Shown piece by piece: positions 35,548 to 45,286 of a DNA stretch of 64,000 nucleotides (position 1 is its first letter; each line of letters opens with the position of its first letter). The position numbers and the translations under genes were made by a program. The notes beneath the pieces were generated by a model, which was given only the letters and a program-made list of their open reading frames with translations, ran no database searches and was not told where the DNA came from. Origin of the DNA: Burkholderia sp. Bp8992 (lineage in GTDB: Bacteria; Pseudomonadota; Gammaproteobacteria; Burkholderiales; Burkholderiaceae); NCBI RefSeq assembly GCF_003853705.1, contig NZ_QTQI01000032.1:22339-86338 (forward strand), written 5' to 3'.

Positions 35548-36438
35548 TTACTGCCTTGGGGCGGTCGATCCGTCCGCGTCGGCCGTCGCGTCGTCCGAGT
35601 GCCAGAACGCGTTGCGGTCGCGGTAGTTCTGCAGGAACTGCTGCAGCCGGGGATTCGTGGAACGGCGGAACACCTCGCCCGGCGCGCCGCTCACCGCGAT
35701 CCGGCCATGGTCGAGAAACACGACGCGATCGGCCATCTGGGCGGCGAAACCCATCTCGTGCGTGACGACGACCATCGTCATCCCGTCGCGCGCGAGCTGC
35801 TTCATGACCTGCAGCACTTCGCCGACGAGTTCCGGGTCCAGTGCGGAGGTTGGCTCGTCGAACAGCATCAGGTTCGGCTCCATCGCCAACGCGCGGGCGA
35901 TCGCCACGCGCTGCTGCTGGCCACCGGACAGTTTCGACGGATGGGCATCCGCCTTGTGGGACATGCCGACCATGTCGAGCATGCGGCCACCGATGGCATC
36001 CGCCTCGGCACCGGGCAGGCGGCGCACCCGCCGCAGCGCTTCGGTGACGTTACCGAGCACGCTCATGTGCGGCCACAGGTTGAACTGCTGAAACACCATG
36101 CCGATGTTACGGCGCACGCGGTTGATCTCGGCGCTCGACGCGCGCACGCGTACGCCGTTGCGTTCGACATAGCCGAGCATCTCGCCGCCGATCCGGATCT
36201 CGCCGTGATCATAGGTTTCGAGGGCGGCCATGCAGCGCAGCAGCGTGCTCTTGCCCGATCCGGACGGACCGATCAGGCAGACCACTTCGGATTTCGCGAT
36301 CGACACATCGATTCCGCGCAGCACATCGGTATCGCCAAAACGTTTGTGCAAACCCCTGACTTCGACGAGCGGCGTTGCGGACGCCGGCGCGAGCGTGGCG
36401 GCGGGTACGCTTGCGGGGATGGCGCTGACTGCGTTCAT
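35548..36438 (-). CDS. Polar amino acid ABC transporter ATPase (GlnQ-like)
   Basis: 296 aa. Walker A GPSGSGKS (about 60-67), Q-loop [16 protein letters not shown], signature [15 protein letters not shown], Walker [15 protein letters not shown] and H-loop [10 protein letters not shown] are all intact. A 25-residue Ala/Pro N-terminal extension and a polar C-terminal tail are extra. The matching binding protein and two permeases are at 47.8-50.0 kb, 11 kb away on the other strand. A GCATAGG box at 36543-36585 shared with that operon supports the pairing. Confidence 0.9.
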   Translation of the reverse strand: MNAVSAIPASVPAATLAPASATPLVEVRGLHKRFGDTDVLRGIDVSIAKSEVVCLIGPSGSGKSTLLRCMAALETYDHGEIRIGGEMLGYVERNGVRVRASSAEINRVRRNIGMVFQQFNLWPHMSVLGNVTEALRRVRRLPGAEADAIGGRMLDMVGMSHKADAHPSKLSGGQQQRVAIARALAMEPNLMLFDEPTSALDPELVGEVLQVMKQLARDGMTMVVVTHEMGFAAQMADRVVFLDHGRIAVSGAPGEVFRRSTNPRLQQFLQNYRDRNAFWHSDDATADADGSTAPRQ

Positions 36439-36542
36439 GATGGCCTCGATCAGTTCCGGTCATCGTGCCGTCATCGCCTGGGTCAGGCGACGGGCGCAAT
36501 GCAAGTTCGATGAGCCGACTTTACGTGGTCAATATTGATCGG

Positions 36543-36585
36543 GGAAAAACTCTTTTCGAATGCGATTCGCAAGTTTTTCCTATGC
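36543..36585 (-). promoter_or_regulatory. GCATAGG-type regulator box upstream of GlnQ-like gene
   Basis: On the minus strand it reads GCATAGGAAAAACTTGCG followed by GCATTCGAAAAGAG and TTTTTCC. It closely matches the box upstream of the Rieske operon (46501-46543). It ends 105 bases before the ATPase start codon. Proposed as a binding site of the island LysR protein (inference). Confidence 0.6.
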
Positions 36586-36679
36586 GGCGCGCCGGTGCGC
36601 GGCGAAGAAGATGCGCGCACCGGCGGAGGGAATTGCGCGGCAGTACGGGAACAGCCAGCCGAGCTCGACGGAGTCGAAA

Positions 36680-37864
36680 TCAGTCAGTCATGCGATCAGT
36701 CGCTTCGGTCGCGGCGAGATGGTCTGCCAGCCGCCGCAGCATCGCATCGCAACCCTGCAGTTGCTCGACGCTCACGAACTCGTCCGGCTTGTGCCCCTGA
36801 TCCATGCTGCCCGGTCCGCACACCACGGTCGGGATACCGGCCTGCTCGAACAGTCCGCCTTCGGTGCCGAACGCAACCGTGCCGAACGCGCTCGATCCGC
36901 TGAGTATCGACAGCAGGCGGGCGGCGTCGCTGTCGCCCGGTGTCGAGAGGCCCGGGTAGGCGGACAGCGGCTGCATACGGATATCGCAATCCGCGTGAAC
37001 CGCGCGCATCTTCGGCGTCAGGTGTTGCTGCGCATAGGCCTGCAATTCGCTCGTCACTTCATCGGCGTCGAAGCCGGGCAGCGTGCGGACTTCGAAATCG
37101 AATTCGCATGCGTCGGGAACGATGTTCAACGCCTTGCCGCCGTGGATCAGGCCGATCTGGACAGTCGAATACGGCGGATCGAAGCGCGCGTCGTGATGCT
37201 CCGGTTGTGCGAGGCGCTCGCCGATTTCCTCCAGCCGGTTGACGAGACGCGCCGCATACTGAATCGCATTGACGCCATACGGCGCATACGCGGAATGGCA
37301 CGCGGCGCCTTTGACGTGGCAGCGCATCGCCAGTTTGCCCTTGTGGCCGAGAACCGGCTTCAATTCGGTCGGCTCGCCGATCACGCACAGCACCGGCCTG
37401 TGTGGGCGCTTCGCGAGTTCGGCCAGCATCGGCCGCACCCCGAGACAGCCGATCTCCTCGTCGTACGAGAACGCGAGATGGATCGGCAACGACAACCGGC
37501 GCTCGACGAACATCGGTACCGCAGCCAGCACCGACGCGAGAAAGCCCTTCATGTCCGCGGTGCCGCGCCCATACAGCCGGCCGTCGCGCTCAGTCATCCG
37601 AAACGGCTCGACGGTCCATGCCTGGCCGTCGGCGGGCACCACATCCGTATGACCCGAGAGCAGGATGCCGCCGCGCTCGCGCGGCCCGATCGTGGCGAAC
37701 AGGTTCGCCTTGCTGCGCGCGTCGTTGTAGAACAGTTCGCTGTCTATTCCGTAGCGCGCCAGATAGCCGCGGATGAACTCGATCATCGCGAGGTTCGAGT
37801 GCCGGCTGACCGTATCGAAGCCGATCAGTTCGGCGAGCAGGGTGCGGCTGGTCGGGTCACTCAT
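36680..37864 (-). CDS. argE: ArgE-like M20 amidohydrolase (acetylornithine deacetylase family)
   Basis: 394 aa. M20 peptidase fold with metal ligands in LLSGHTDVVPADG (His, then catalytic Asp two residues on), RGTADMKGFLAS (Asp), SYDEEIGCLG (Glu-Glu pair) and VIGEPTELKP, with a C-terminal GPGSMDQGHKPDEFVSV His. Canonical ArgE cleaves N-acetylornithine, but the catabolic context suggests it deacylates an island substrate. ATG at 37864 overlaps the stop of the upstream DUF1028 gene (37857-37859). A GTG codon lies just before it. Confidence 0.88.
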   Translation of the reverse strand: MSDPTSRTLLAELIGFDTVSRHSNLAMIEFIRGYLARYGIDSELFYNDARSKANLFATIGPRERGGILLSGHTDVVPADGQAWTVEPFRMTERDGRLYGRGTADMKGFLASVLAAVPMFVERRLSLPIHLAFSYDEEIGCLGVRPMLAELAKRPHRPVLCVIGEPTELKPVLGHKGKLAMRCHVKGAACHSAYAPYGVNAIQYAARLVNRLEEIGERLAQPEHHDARFDPPYSTVQIGLIHGGKALNIVPDACEFDFEVRTLPGFDADEVTSELQAYAQQHLTPKMRAVHADCDIRMQPLSAYPGLSTPGDSDAARLLSILSGSSAFGTVAFGTEGGLFEQAGIPTVVCGPGSMDQGHKPDEFVSVEQLQGCDAMLRRLADHLAATEATDRMTD

Positions 37865-38534
37865 CACCGGGGACTCCGTATTTCGGTGCGGCCGTCGGAT
37901 CGAGCGCGCGCGTCACATAGTCGTGCATCTGCGGACGGTATGCATGCCACAGCGCGGCGAGGGCCGCGATCGGTGCGTCGTCGGTCCAGTCGACCCGCAG
38001 GTCGACGAGCGGCCACACCTGCGTATCGACGATCTTCAACGCGGCCGAATGCACCGGGCCGGCTTCTCCGCCCGCGTCGATCGCGGCCTGCATCGCCGCG
38101 AGCAGACGGTCGGCGAGCGGGCCGGGCGTCTGCTCGAACGCGGGCACCATCGCGGAGATCACGTCCTGACTGGCGAGCATGTTGCCCGCGGCGACGCACT
38201 GTCTGCCCGCTACCGCATGATGCAGGCCGAGCGCGTGCGCGCCGGTCTGGAATGCCGTGCGGCCCTGTGTATCGACGACCGTGACCTGCCGGTAGTCGCG
38301 CCAGCGATCGGTGGCGAGCGCGGCTTCGAGCGCCTGTACGGGATCGGCCGCGCCGTCGCCGAGCAGGTCGAGCACCCGCGGGCCGAGCGACGGCAGCGTG
38401 ACGTTCTGCGTCGCCACGGCGCCCGCACCGGTGCGAACCCACGCGCAGCGCGCGCCCACTGCGATGCTCGAGGAACTGATCGCGATGCCGAGTTGTCCGG
38501 TTTCGGCGCACCGTCCGACGATGGAGAATGTCAT
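37857..38534 (-). CDS. DUF1028-family Ntn-hydrolase-like protein
   Basis: 225 aa. DUF1028 features are MTFSIVGRCAETGQLGIAISSSSIAVGARCAWVRTGAGAVATQ at the N-terminus and GNMLASQDVISAM (about 115-127). The family has an Ntn-hydrolase-like fold and is often found next to amidohydrolases and RidA, as here, but its reaction is not established. One base separates the RidA stop from this ATG, so the genes are coupled. Confidence 0.88.
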   Translation of the reverse strand: MTFSIVGRCAETGQLGIAISSSSIAVGARCAWVRTGAGAVATQNVTLPSLGPRVLDLLGDGAADPVQALEAALATDRWRDYRQVTVVDTQGRTAFQTGAHALGLHHAVAGRQCVAAGNMLASQDVISAMVPAFEQTPGPLADRLLAAMQAAIDAGGEAGPVHSAALKIVDTQVWPLVDLRVDWTDDAPIAALAALWHAYRPQMHDYVTRALDPTAAPKYGVPGDE

Positions 38535-38535
38535 G

Positions 38536-38982
38536 TCACGCTCCGGCGGCAGGAGCCGGCTGCCAGTTGTCGGGAATCACGGCGATGACGTCGATTTCCA
38601 TCAGCCACTCCGGCTGGCCGAGCGCGCTGACCACGAGGCCGGTCGAGATCGGATAGACGCCCTTGAGCCATTTGCCGACGACCTGATAGACGGGCTCGCG
38701 ATAACGCGGATCGATCAGATACGTGGTGGTCTTGACGATATGCGAGAGGTCGCTGCCGGCTTCTTCGAGCAGTTGCTTGACGTTCTTCATCGCCTGTTCG
38801 GTTTGCGCGCGCGGATCGCCCAGGCCGACCAGATTGCCGTCGAAGTCGGTGCCGATCTGGCCGCGCACATAGACCGTGTTGCCGGCGCGGACAGCCTGGC
38901 ACAGATCGTTGTCGAGCGTCTGGTTCGGATAGGTGTCTTTCGTGTTGAACATCCGGATACGGGTGTGGGTCGGCTGGCTCAT
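38536..38982 (-). CDS. RidA/YjgF-family protein
   Basis: 148 aa. The RidA pattern is present: NTVYVRGQIGTDFDGNLVGLGDPRAQTEQAMKNVKQLLEEAGSDLSHIVKTTTYLID, and a late WLMEIDVIAVIP with the Glu that usually contacts the substrate. The Arg of the canonical imine hydrolase active site is not seen at its usual C-terminal position, so this may belong to a Rid subfamily other than RidA. It sits 58 bases after the flavin monooxygenase gene in the FMO-RidA-DUF1028-ArgE operon. Confidence 0.87.
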   Translation of the reverse strand: MSQPTHTRIRMFNTKDTYPNQTLDNDLCQAVRAGNTVYVRGQIGTDFDGNLVGLGDPRAQTEQAMKNVKQLLEEAGSDLSHIVKTTTYLIDPRYREPVYQVVGKWLKGVYPISTGLVVSALGQPEWLMEIDVIAVIPDNWQPAPAAGA

Positions 38983-39040
38983 CGTCGTGAATTCCTGAAG
39001 GAGGGTTCGGCAAGCAGTGCAGTGCGAATCGGTCTTGCGT

Positions 39041-40393
39041 TCAGTGCGCGGCGGCGCGGGTCTGCACCGGGCTCGGGACTGCCGGTTCGGCAACCTGGTC
39101 GTCGGCTTGCGACGCCTCCGCGTTGCCTCGTTGCGCGGCGGCCTCGTGATAGCGCTGGTAGCTGCGCTGCGTCGCGATATGTCCGGCCACATGTTTCGCG
39201 TCGTGCCAGACCCCCCAGATAAACGCGGAGCCGCGCCGCGACAGCCACGGCAGACCGAGAAAATAGAGTCCCGGCTCGCTCGCGACGCCGCGCTGATGTT
39301 TCGGTTTGCCGTGCTCGTCGAAGGCGTCGACCTGCAGCCAGCCGAAGTCGTTCGCGTAGCCGGTCGCCCAGATGATCGACGTGACACCGGCCGCGGCGAG
39401 ATCGAGTTGCGTGAGCGGTTCGGTGAGGCAGGGCGGATCGGCGGGAATGCGACGGGCTTCGGGCTCCTCCGGCAGATCGAGACCGTTGCTGGCCGCGTAC
39501 GCGTCGGCGGCGTCCAGCAGCGACAGGTAGTTTTCGTCGCCGGCCGCGATGTTGGCCGCGAGATCCGCTTCGAACGTGACGATGCCTTGTTCGAAAGCCC
39601 GCGTCACGCCGACCAGCGTCACACCGTCGTGCGCGAGACGGCGGAAGTCGACCGTGTGGCCGCCGTCCGCGCCGCTCACCGCGATTGTCACGTGCGACCG
39701 GCCGGGGCGCATCGTTTCCATGTCCCACAGACCCAGTACGCCGAGCCACCAGCAGAAGTCTCGACCGCGATACGCGCGCGGCGGACGGTCGTGAGGACCG
39801 ACGGACAGATAGACCTGGCGGCCCGAGCGTTGCAGTTCAGCCGCGATCTGGACGCCCGACGAACCCGCGCCGACGACGAGCACGTTGCCGGCGGGCAGTT
39901 GCGCAGGATTGCGGTAGTCGGCGGAATGAATCTGCGTCAGGCGCGCGTCGGTGGGCGCGATGGCCGGAATGACCGGGCATTGGAACGGGCCGGTCGCGAC
40001 CACGACGCGGTTCGCGTGGAAGGTGCCATCCGTCGTCTCGACGACGAAGCCTTGACGGCCGCTCTCGCGGACCACGCGCTTGACTTCGACGCCGGTGCGG
40101 ATCGGCGCGTCGATCATGCGCGCGTAGTCGACAAAGTACTCGGCCATCTGATCCTTCGTGGCGAAGCCGTCCGCATCGACACCGCCGATATTCATGTTGG
40201 GGAAGCGGTCGTGCCATGCCGGGCCGTTCGCCACCAGGGAATCCCAGCGCGCGGTGCGCCAGCGCTCGGCGATGCGATCGCGTTCCAGCACGAGATGCGG
40301 CACGCCAAGCGCACCGAGGTGTTCGCTCATCGCGATACCGGCCTGTCCGGCGCCGACCACCAGCGTATCGATTGATGTGACTTCGACGGTCAT
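39041..40393 (-). CDS. Flavin-dependent monooxygenase (FMO/BVMO-like)
   Basis: 450 aa. Two dinucleotide motifs are present: GAGQAGIAMSEHLG (FAD, about residues 13-26) and VVGAGSSGVQIAAEL (NADPH, about 170-184). The late IIWATGYANDFGWL is the FMO ATG motif. The family oxygenates N or S atoms, or ketones. ATG at 40393 has GGAAG upstream; the frame extension to 40504 lacks homology. It is first in the FMO-RidA-DUF1028-ArgE operon. The last 40 residues are Gln/Ala-rich. Confidence 0.88.
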   Translation of the reverse strand: MTVEVTSIDTLVVGAGQAGIAMSEHLGALGVPHLVLERDRIAERWRTARWDSLVANGPAWHDRFPNMNIGGVDADGFATKDQMAEYFVDYARMIDAPIRTGVEVKRVVRESGRQGFVVETTDGTFHANRVVVATGPFQCPVIPAIAPTDARLTQIHSADYRNPAQLPAGNVLVVGAGSSGVQIAAELQRSGRQVYLSVGPHDRPPRAYRGRDFCWWLGVLGLWDMETMRPGRSHVTIAVSGADGGHTVDFRRLAHDGVTLVGVTRAFEQGIVTFEADLAANIAAGDENYLSLLDAADAYAASNGLDLPEEPEARRIPADPPCLTEPLTQLDLAAAGVTSIIWATGYANDFGWLQVDAFDEHGKPKHQRGVASEPGLYFLGLPWLSRRGSAFIWGVWHDAKHVAGHIATQRSYQRYHEAAAQRGNAEASQADDQVAEPAVPSPVQTRAAAH

Positions 40394-40797
40394 GTGAGTT
40401 CTTCCTGGTGCGTATCGATCGGGTTGTTCATGGACTGACAGGTCCGTCTTTGCTGCAATTCGCTGCAACGCATCACGATGCCGCGCGAGGAAATCGACGT
40501 TCAAGCACCGGATCCGGAACGCCTCGGGAGTCCGAATCGATGTGCGCCGCGTGGCCGTGTTTCCCGCGCATTGCGTGAAGTTGAAGAAAATCTACGCCGG
40601 TGCACTGAATCTGAAAAATATATTTAAAAAATGTATTGCATCTGATTTGCCTATGCAGATGCGCGCGACGAGACATGAGAGAGCGATCGTCAGCAGTCGC
40701 GATCGAATCAGGGAAATGAATGGGGGAGGACGCAACGAAACGCACCGCACCGGCGGCATCGGCTCAGGCTGACTGTCACTTGCGCGGCGGACGGCGG
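40394..40797. other. Intergenic region with promoter of the FMO operon
   Basis: 404 bases between the PotC-like permease stop and the FMO start, both on the minus strand. It has a notably AT-rich block at 40608-40645 next to the GCATAGG box. No gene is supported. Confidence 0.5.
40639..40657 (-). promoter_or_regulatory. GCATAGG-type regulator box upstream of the FMO operon
   Basis: On the minus strand it reads GCATAGGCAAATCAGATGC, followed by an AT-rich block. It matches the start of the three other boxes of the island. It lies about 245 bases before the FMO ATG, farther than the others, so the leader may be long or a second promoter element may exist. Confidence 0.5.
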
Positions 40798-41631
40798 CTA
40801 TGCCGCTTCGCGTGCCGCGCCCGACGCCTGCGCGCGGCCACGCAGCCAGTTGATGCTGGTGAAAAGCAGGATCGCGAAAACGATCAGCACGGTGGCGACG
40901 GCGAGGATCGACGGGTCGATCTGGTCACGAATGCCGCTCCACATCTGCCGCGGCACGGTGCGTTGATCGGGACCGCCGATGAAGAGGATCACGATCACTT
41001 CGTCGAACGACGTCGCGAACGCGAACACGGCGCCAGTGGCAACCGCGGGCAGGATCAGCGGCATCGTCACGCGGCGAAAGGTGGTCCACGGCGCGGCACC
41101 GAGATTCGCGGCGGCGCGCAGCAGGCTCTGGTCGAACGACAGCAACGATGCGGTCACGGTGATCACGACGAAAGGCGTGCCGAGTGCCGCGTGCGCGAGG
41201 ATCACCCCCGGGTAGGAGTTGACGAGCCCGAGTGGCGCGAAGATCAGGTAGAAGCCGGCCGCGACCACGACGATCGGGATGATCATGGGCGAAATCAGGA
41301 TCGGCATGATCAGCGTGCGGAACGGAAAGTCGTCGCGCGCGAGACCGATTGCGGCGAGCGTGCCGAGACTCGTTGCAATCGCGGTCGACGCCGCGCCGAT
41401 CGCGATGCTGTTCAGGAATGCCCGCTGCCAGTCCGGGCTACCGAATGCCTGCGCGTACCAGCGCAGCGAGAAGCCTTCCATCGGGTATGAAAAATACGAC
41501 CCGGAATTGAACGACAGCGGAATGATCACGAGGATCGGCGCAACCAGGAAGAACAGCACGATCGCGCAATGGATGCGCACACCGGCAGTGGCAATGCGCG
41601 TCGACGGCAGGCTGTTGGGGTTCACGGACAC
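40798..41631 (-). CDS. Spermidine/putrescine-type ABC permease (PotC-like)
   Basis: 277 aa with six predicted membrane helices. The EAA-type cytoplasmic loop reads LLRAAANLGAAPWTTFRRVTMPLILPA (about 185-210). The start is GTG at 41631 with GGAG 12 bases upstream. It is the last gene of the Rieske-ATPase-binding protein-permease-permease operon. Confidence 0.88.
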   Translation of the reverse strand: MSVNPNSLPSTRIATAGVRIHCAIVLFFLVAPILVIIPLSFNSGSYFSYPMEGFSLRWYAQAFGSPDWQRAFLNSIAIGAASTAIATSLGTLAAIGLARDDFPFRTLIMPILISPMIIPIVVVAAGFYLIFAPLGLVNSYPGVILAHAALGTPFVVITVTASLLSFDQSLLRAAANLGAAPWTTFRRVTMPLILPAVATGAVFAFATSFDEVIVILFIGGPDQRTVPRQMWSGIRDQIDPSILAVATVLIVFAILLFTSINWLRGRAQASGAAREAA

Positions 41632-41656
41632 GATGCGGCTCCAGTGACGTCGGGCG

Positions 41657-42919
41657 TCAGCCGAACCGGAGCCGGTCGATGCCGACGAGCCGGTTGAAGA
41701 TGAAATAGAACACGGCGGTGAAGATCACGAGATACGCGGACAGCGCACCGGCCAGCCCCCAGTTGAGCAGATCGTTGGTTTGCGACGCGATCAGCTGGCT
41801 GATCATCTCGTCGCCTGCGCCGCCGAGCAGGGCCGGCGTAATGTAGTAACCGAGCGCCAGCACGAACACGAGAAAGCACCCGGCACCGATGCCCGGCAGC
41901 GTCTGGGGGACGTACACGCGAAAGAATGCGACGACAGGGTGGGCACCGAGTGACTGCGCGGCGCGCATGTAGATCGGCGGCACGCTTTTCATCACCGAGT
42001 AGATCGCGAGAATCATGTAGGGCAGCAGCACGTGCGTCATGCCGATCAGCACACCGGCACGGTTGAAGATCAACGGCAGCGGATGATCGACGGCATGCAG
42101 CGCGAGCAGGACGCGGTTGACCACGCCGCCCGGTTGCAGCAGGACGTACCACGCGGTCGTGCGGACCAGCAGCGAGGTCCAGAACGGCACGATCACGAAC
42201 AGCATCAGCAGGTTGGCCTGCTTTGCCGGCAGGTTGGCGAGCAGCCACGAGACCGGGTACGCGAGCAGCAGGCACAGCAGCGTGACCGTTGCGCTGATCG
42301 ACACCGTGCGCATGAACGCGGTGCGGTAGACCGCGCTGTTCGCGGGCACCGAATGGACGGCGCCATCGGGGGACACCTGTGCGTCGAGACCGTTCAACAG
42401 ATAGTCCGGCGTCCATGACGACGCCGCGCGTTTCAGCAGGCGCCAGGTTTCGGGCTGATTCCAGCGATCGTCGGCGGCGAGCAGGACGGGTTTCCATGCC
42501 GTGACGGCATCCTGGGCGCGTACCGTGCGTGCCGACTTCAGCAGCAGCGTGCGGAACTCGGGCTGGTAGAAATTCATCCGGCGCGCCACGTCGCCGAGCG
42601 AGCCGGCCTCGCCGGCGCTTTTCAGTCCGCTGGCGAGGGCGCCGAACACCGGCTCGTCCGGCACGCCCTGGCCGTTCCAGTGTCGCAGCGTTTGCGCGAA
42701 CGACGGCATCGCACCGGACAGTTCCGGATTGCGCACGCTGCGGGCAAGCAGCGACGCAATCGGCGCGATGAACGTGGCGAGCAGGAACACGAGCAGCGGC
42801 AGCGTCAGCAGCAGCGCGCGCAAAGCCGCCTTGCGCCGCGCCTGCCGGTATTTGACGGCGTGCCCGGTGGCGAGCTCGGGGCCTGCCGCCCGCACGGGAA
42901 ACATCGACGAGTTGTTCAT
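41657..42919 (-). CDS. Spermidine/putrescine-type ABC permease (PotB-like)
   Basis: 420 aa, longer than usual (about 300). After the first helix (about 35-60) there is a roughly 150-residue periplasmic insert before the remaining five helices. Such inserts occur in PotB-like permeases of Burkholderiales. The EAA loop is AAQSLGAHPVVAFFRVYVPQTLPG (about 325-350). CCGGAGT precedes the ATG. It forms the channel with the PotC-like protein 25 bases downstream. Confidence 0.88.
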   Translation of the reverse strand: MNNSSMFPVRAAGPELATGHAVKYRQARRKAALRALLLTLPLLVFLLATFIAPIASLLARSVRNPELSGAMPSFAQTLRHWNGQGVPDEPVFGALASGLKSAGEAGSLGDVARRMNFYQPEFRTLLLKSARTVRAQDAVTAWKPVLLAADDRWNQPETWRLLKRAASSWTPDYLLNGLDAQVSPDGAVHSVPANSAVYRTAFMRTVSISATVTLLCLLLAYPVSWLLANLPAKQANLLMLFVIVPFWTSLLVRTTAWYVLLQPGGVVNRVLLALHAVDHPLPLIFNRAGVLIGMTHVLLPYMILAIYSVMKSVPPIYMRAAQSLGAHPVVAFFRVYVPQTLPGIGAGCFLVFVLALGYYITPALLGGAGDEMISQLIASQTNDLLNWGLAGALSAYLVIFTAVFYFIFNRLVGIDRLRFG

Positions 42920-42991
42920 CGGGACTCCGGAGCGACGCGCCCGGAGCAGGACGCGTCGCGTAAAACCACTACGCCGTCGTGGCGAGGCGCG

Positions 42992-44056
42992 TTACTGGCC
43001 GAGCCATGTCTGGAAACGCTTGGTCAGCGTATCGCCGTTGTCGGCCCAGAAGTTCGCGTTGATCTGGATCGGTCGCTTGAAGTTGGCGGGCGCCGTCGGC
43101 AGGTCGTTAACGCGCGCCTTGTCGATCAGCGGCAACGATGCCTTGCGCGGCGGCGCGTAAGCGATGTACTTCGACAGATCCGCGTATGCCTGCGGCTGCG
43201 CCGATGCAACGATGAACTGTTTCGCGGCCGCGGCATGCTTCGCACCCTTCGGCACGCCCCACCATTCGTAGTCGTACACCTGCGCGTCCCAGACGATCCT
43301 GAACGGCTTCTTGTCCTGGTGAACGGCGCTGTCGATGCGGCCGTTGTATGCCTGCACCATCGTCACCGCGCCGTCCGCGAGCAGCTGCGGGGCTTGCGCA
43401 CCGGCTTCCCACCAGACGATGTTCGACTTGATCGTGTCGAGCTTCGCAAATGCACGATCGACGCCGGCAGGGGTCGAGAGCACCTTGTAGACGTCGGCCG
43501 GGGCCACGCCGTCCGCGACCAGTGCCCATTCGAGCGTGACCTTCGGCGACTTTCTCAGGCCGCGCTTGCCCGGGAATTTCTTCAGGTCGAAGAAGTCCGC
43601 GATGCCGGCCGGCGCGGTCTTCAGCTTCGACGCGTCGTACGCATACACGGTCGACCAGACCATCGCGGCCACCGAGCAATCGCGCAGCGCACCCGGCAGG
43701 AAATCCGACGTGTTGCCGAGGGTCTTGCCGTCCAGCTTCTCGAGCAGACCTTCGTCGCACGCGTTGATCGCGTCGTTGGTCTCCATGTCGATCAGGTCCC
43801 ACGTCGGGTTCTTCGCCTGTTCCATGGCTTGCAGCTTGGCGAGGCCGCCGTCGTACGACTCGGTCTGGAACTGGGTGCCGGTCTTTGCGGTGAACGGCTC
43901 GAACCACGCATGGCGTGCGGCCGTTTCATAGGCGCCGCCGAACGTGACGACGGACAGCGTATCCGCGGCATGAGCGGCAGGCAGCGCGGAGAATGCGGAG
44001 AGCCCGACGACAGCCGCGATCGTGCGGCGCAGAGGGGCGTAGCGAGGGTTTTTCAT
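42992..44056 (-). CDS. Periplasmic ABC substrate-binding protein (PotD-like)
   Basis: 354 aa. The signal peptide is cleaved after AAHAAD. The mature protein matches type II polyamine/iron-type binding proteins: LSVVTFGGAYETAARHAWFEPF near the N-terminus and TNDAINACDEGLLEKLD. GGAG precedes ATG at 44056, which starts one base after the ATPase gene ends at 44059. The ligand is unknown; quaternary amines, polyamines and opines use this family. Confidence 0.9.
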   Translation of the reverse strand: MKNPRYAPLRRTIAAVVGLSAFSALPAAHAADTLSVVTFGGAYETAARHAWFEPFTAKTGTQFQTESYDGGLAKLQAMEQAKNPTWDLIDMETNDAINACDEGLLEKLDGKTLGNTSDFLPGALRDCSVAAMVWSTVYAYDASKLKTAPAGIADFFDLKKFPGKRGLRKSPKVTLEWALVADGVAPADVYKVLSTPAGVDRAFAKLDTIKSNIVWWEAGAQAPQLLADGAVTMVQAYNGRIDSAVHQDKKPFRIVWDAQVYDYEWWGVPKGAKHAAAAKQFIVASAQPQAYADLSKYIAYAPPRKASLPLIDKARVNDLPTAPANFKRPIQINANFWADNGDTLTKRFQTWLGQ

Positions 44057-44058
44057 TT

Positions 44059-45237
44059 TCAGGCTCCAGAGGCGATGGGCATGGCAACAGGCGGGGTGGG
44101 TAAGCGAACCGCGGAGCTTGCGACGCGGGCGACGGCGGACGGCGACAGCACCTTGCAGTCGTCCTGGCGCCATACGATCGTCGCGGCCGCGCCGATCGGC
44201 GGCAGCGCGACGAGGCGCGTGTTGGGGACCTTGACGACCATCGTGTCGCCGCTGCCGAGTTGCAACTGCACGCGATGATGATCGCCGCAATACACGATGT
44301 CGCGCACCGTCGCGGCGAGTGCGTTCGATCCCGCCGGCACGTTCGCGGTTTCGACCGCGCCGAGTACCTGCGCGCGCTCGGGACGCAGCGCGAGCGTGGC
44401 GTCGTCGCCGGCCTCGACCTGGTTGCCGCGGCGACCGCGGATCGTGGCGCCGCCATGAAGCTGGAGCACGGCCCATTCGCCGTCGAGCGCGCTGACGCGC
44501 CCGGCGAGACCGTTGTTTTCGCCGACGAAGTTCGCGACGAATGCGTTCTGCGCGTTTTCGTACAGCTCGGTCGGCGTCGCGGCCTGCTGGATGTGTCCGT
44601 CCGAGAACACGGCGACACGATTCGACATGGTCAGTGCTTCGTTCTGGTCGTGCGTCACATAGACGATCGTGAGCGACAGGTCGCGATGCAGCCGCATGAT
44701 TTCGTACTGCATCGTTTCGCGAAGCCGTTTGTCGAGCGCGCCGAGCGGCTCGTCCATCAGTACCACGCGAGGCTCGAATACCAGCGCGCGGGCCAGTGCG
44801 ACGCGCTGCTGCTGGCCGCCCGACAACTGTGCGGGACGTCGCGACGCGAGATGCGACAGCTCCACCATGTCGAGCGCGCGCTGCACGCGCTGCTTGCGCT
44901 CGTCGCGAGCGGTCTTGCGCACCGAGAGCGGAAACGCAACGTTCTCGGCGATCGTCAGGTGCGGGAAGAGCGCGTAGTTCTGGAACACCATGCCGATGTC
45001 GCGCTGGTGAGGCGGCTTGTCGTCGAGGCGGTGGCCGTCGAGCAGGATGGTGCCGTCGGTCGGCGCCTCGAAACCGGCGAGCATCATCAGCGTGGTGGTC
45101 TTGCCGGAGCCGGACGGTCCCAGCAGCGAGACGAATTCACCTCGGGCGATGTCGAGATCGAGACCGTCGACAACCGCATGCCGGCCGTCGTAGGACTTGC
45201 TGACGCCGACGAACGAAATGTAGGGTTGGCTGGTCAT
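44059..45237 (-). CDS. Spermidine/putrescine-type ABC transporter ATPase (PotA-like)
   Basis: 392 aa. Walker A GPSGSGKT (about 40), signature [15 protein letters not shown], Walker B VVLMDEPLGALD and H-loop VYVTHDQNEALTMS are intact. The C-terminal TOBE-type regulatory domain (about 245-370) includes LALRPERAQVL. ATG at 45237 is chosen; a TTG four codons upstream is possible. It follows the Rieske oxygenase gene by 49 bases, so oxygenase and importer share a transcript. Confidence 0.9.
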   Translation of the reverse strand: MTSQPYISFVGVSKSYDGRHAVVDGLDLDIARGEFVSLLGPSGSGKTTTLMMLAGFEAPTDGTILLDGHRLDDKPPHQRDIGMVFQNYALFPHLTIAENVAFPLSVRKTARDERKQRVQRALDMVELSHLASRRPAQLSGGQQQRVALARALVFEPRVVLMDEPLGALDKRLRETMQYEIMRLHRDLSLTIVYVTHDQNEALTMSNRVAVFSDGHIQQAATPTELYENAQNAFVANFVGENNGLAGRVSALDGEWAVLQLHGGATIRGRRGNQVEAGDDATLALRPERAQVLGAVETANVPAGSNALAATVRDIVYCGDHHRVQLQLGSGDTMVVKVPNTRLVALPPIGAAATIVWRQDDCKVLSPSAVARVASSAVRLPTPPVAMPIASGA

Positions 45238-45286
45238 CGTGAGCTTCAATGAGGTGACGTGAGTGGCGAGTCGTTTGCGTGCGGCT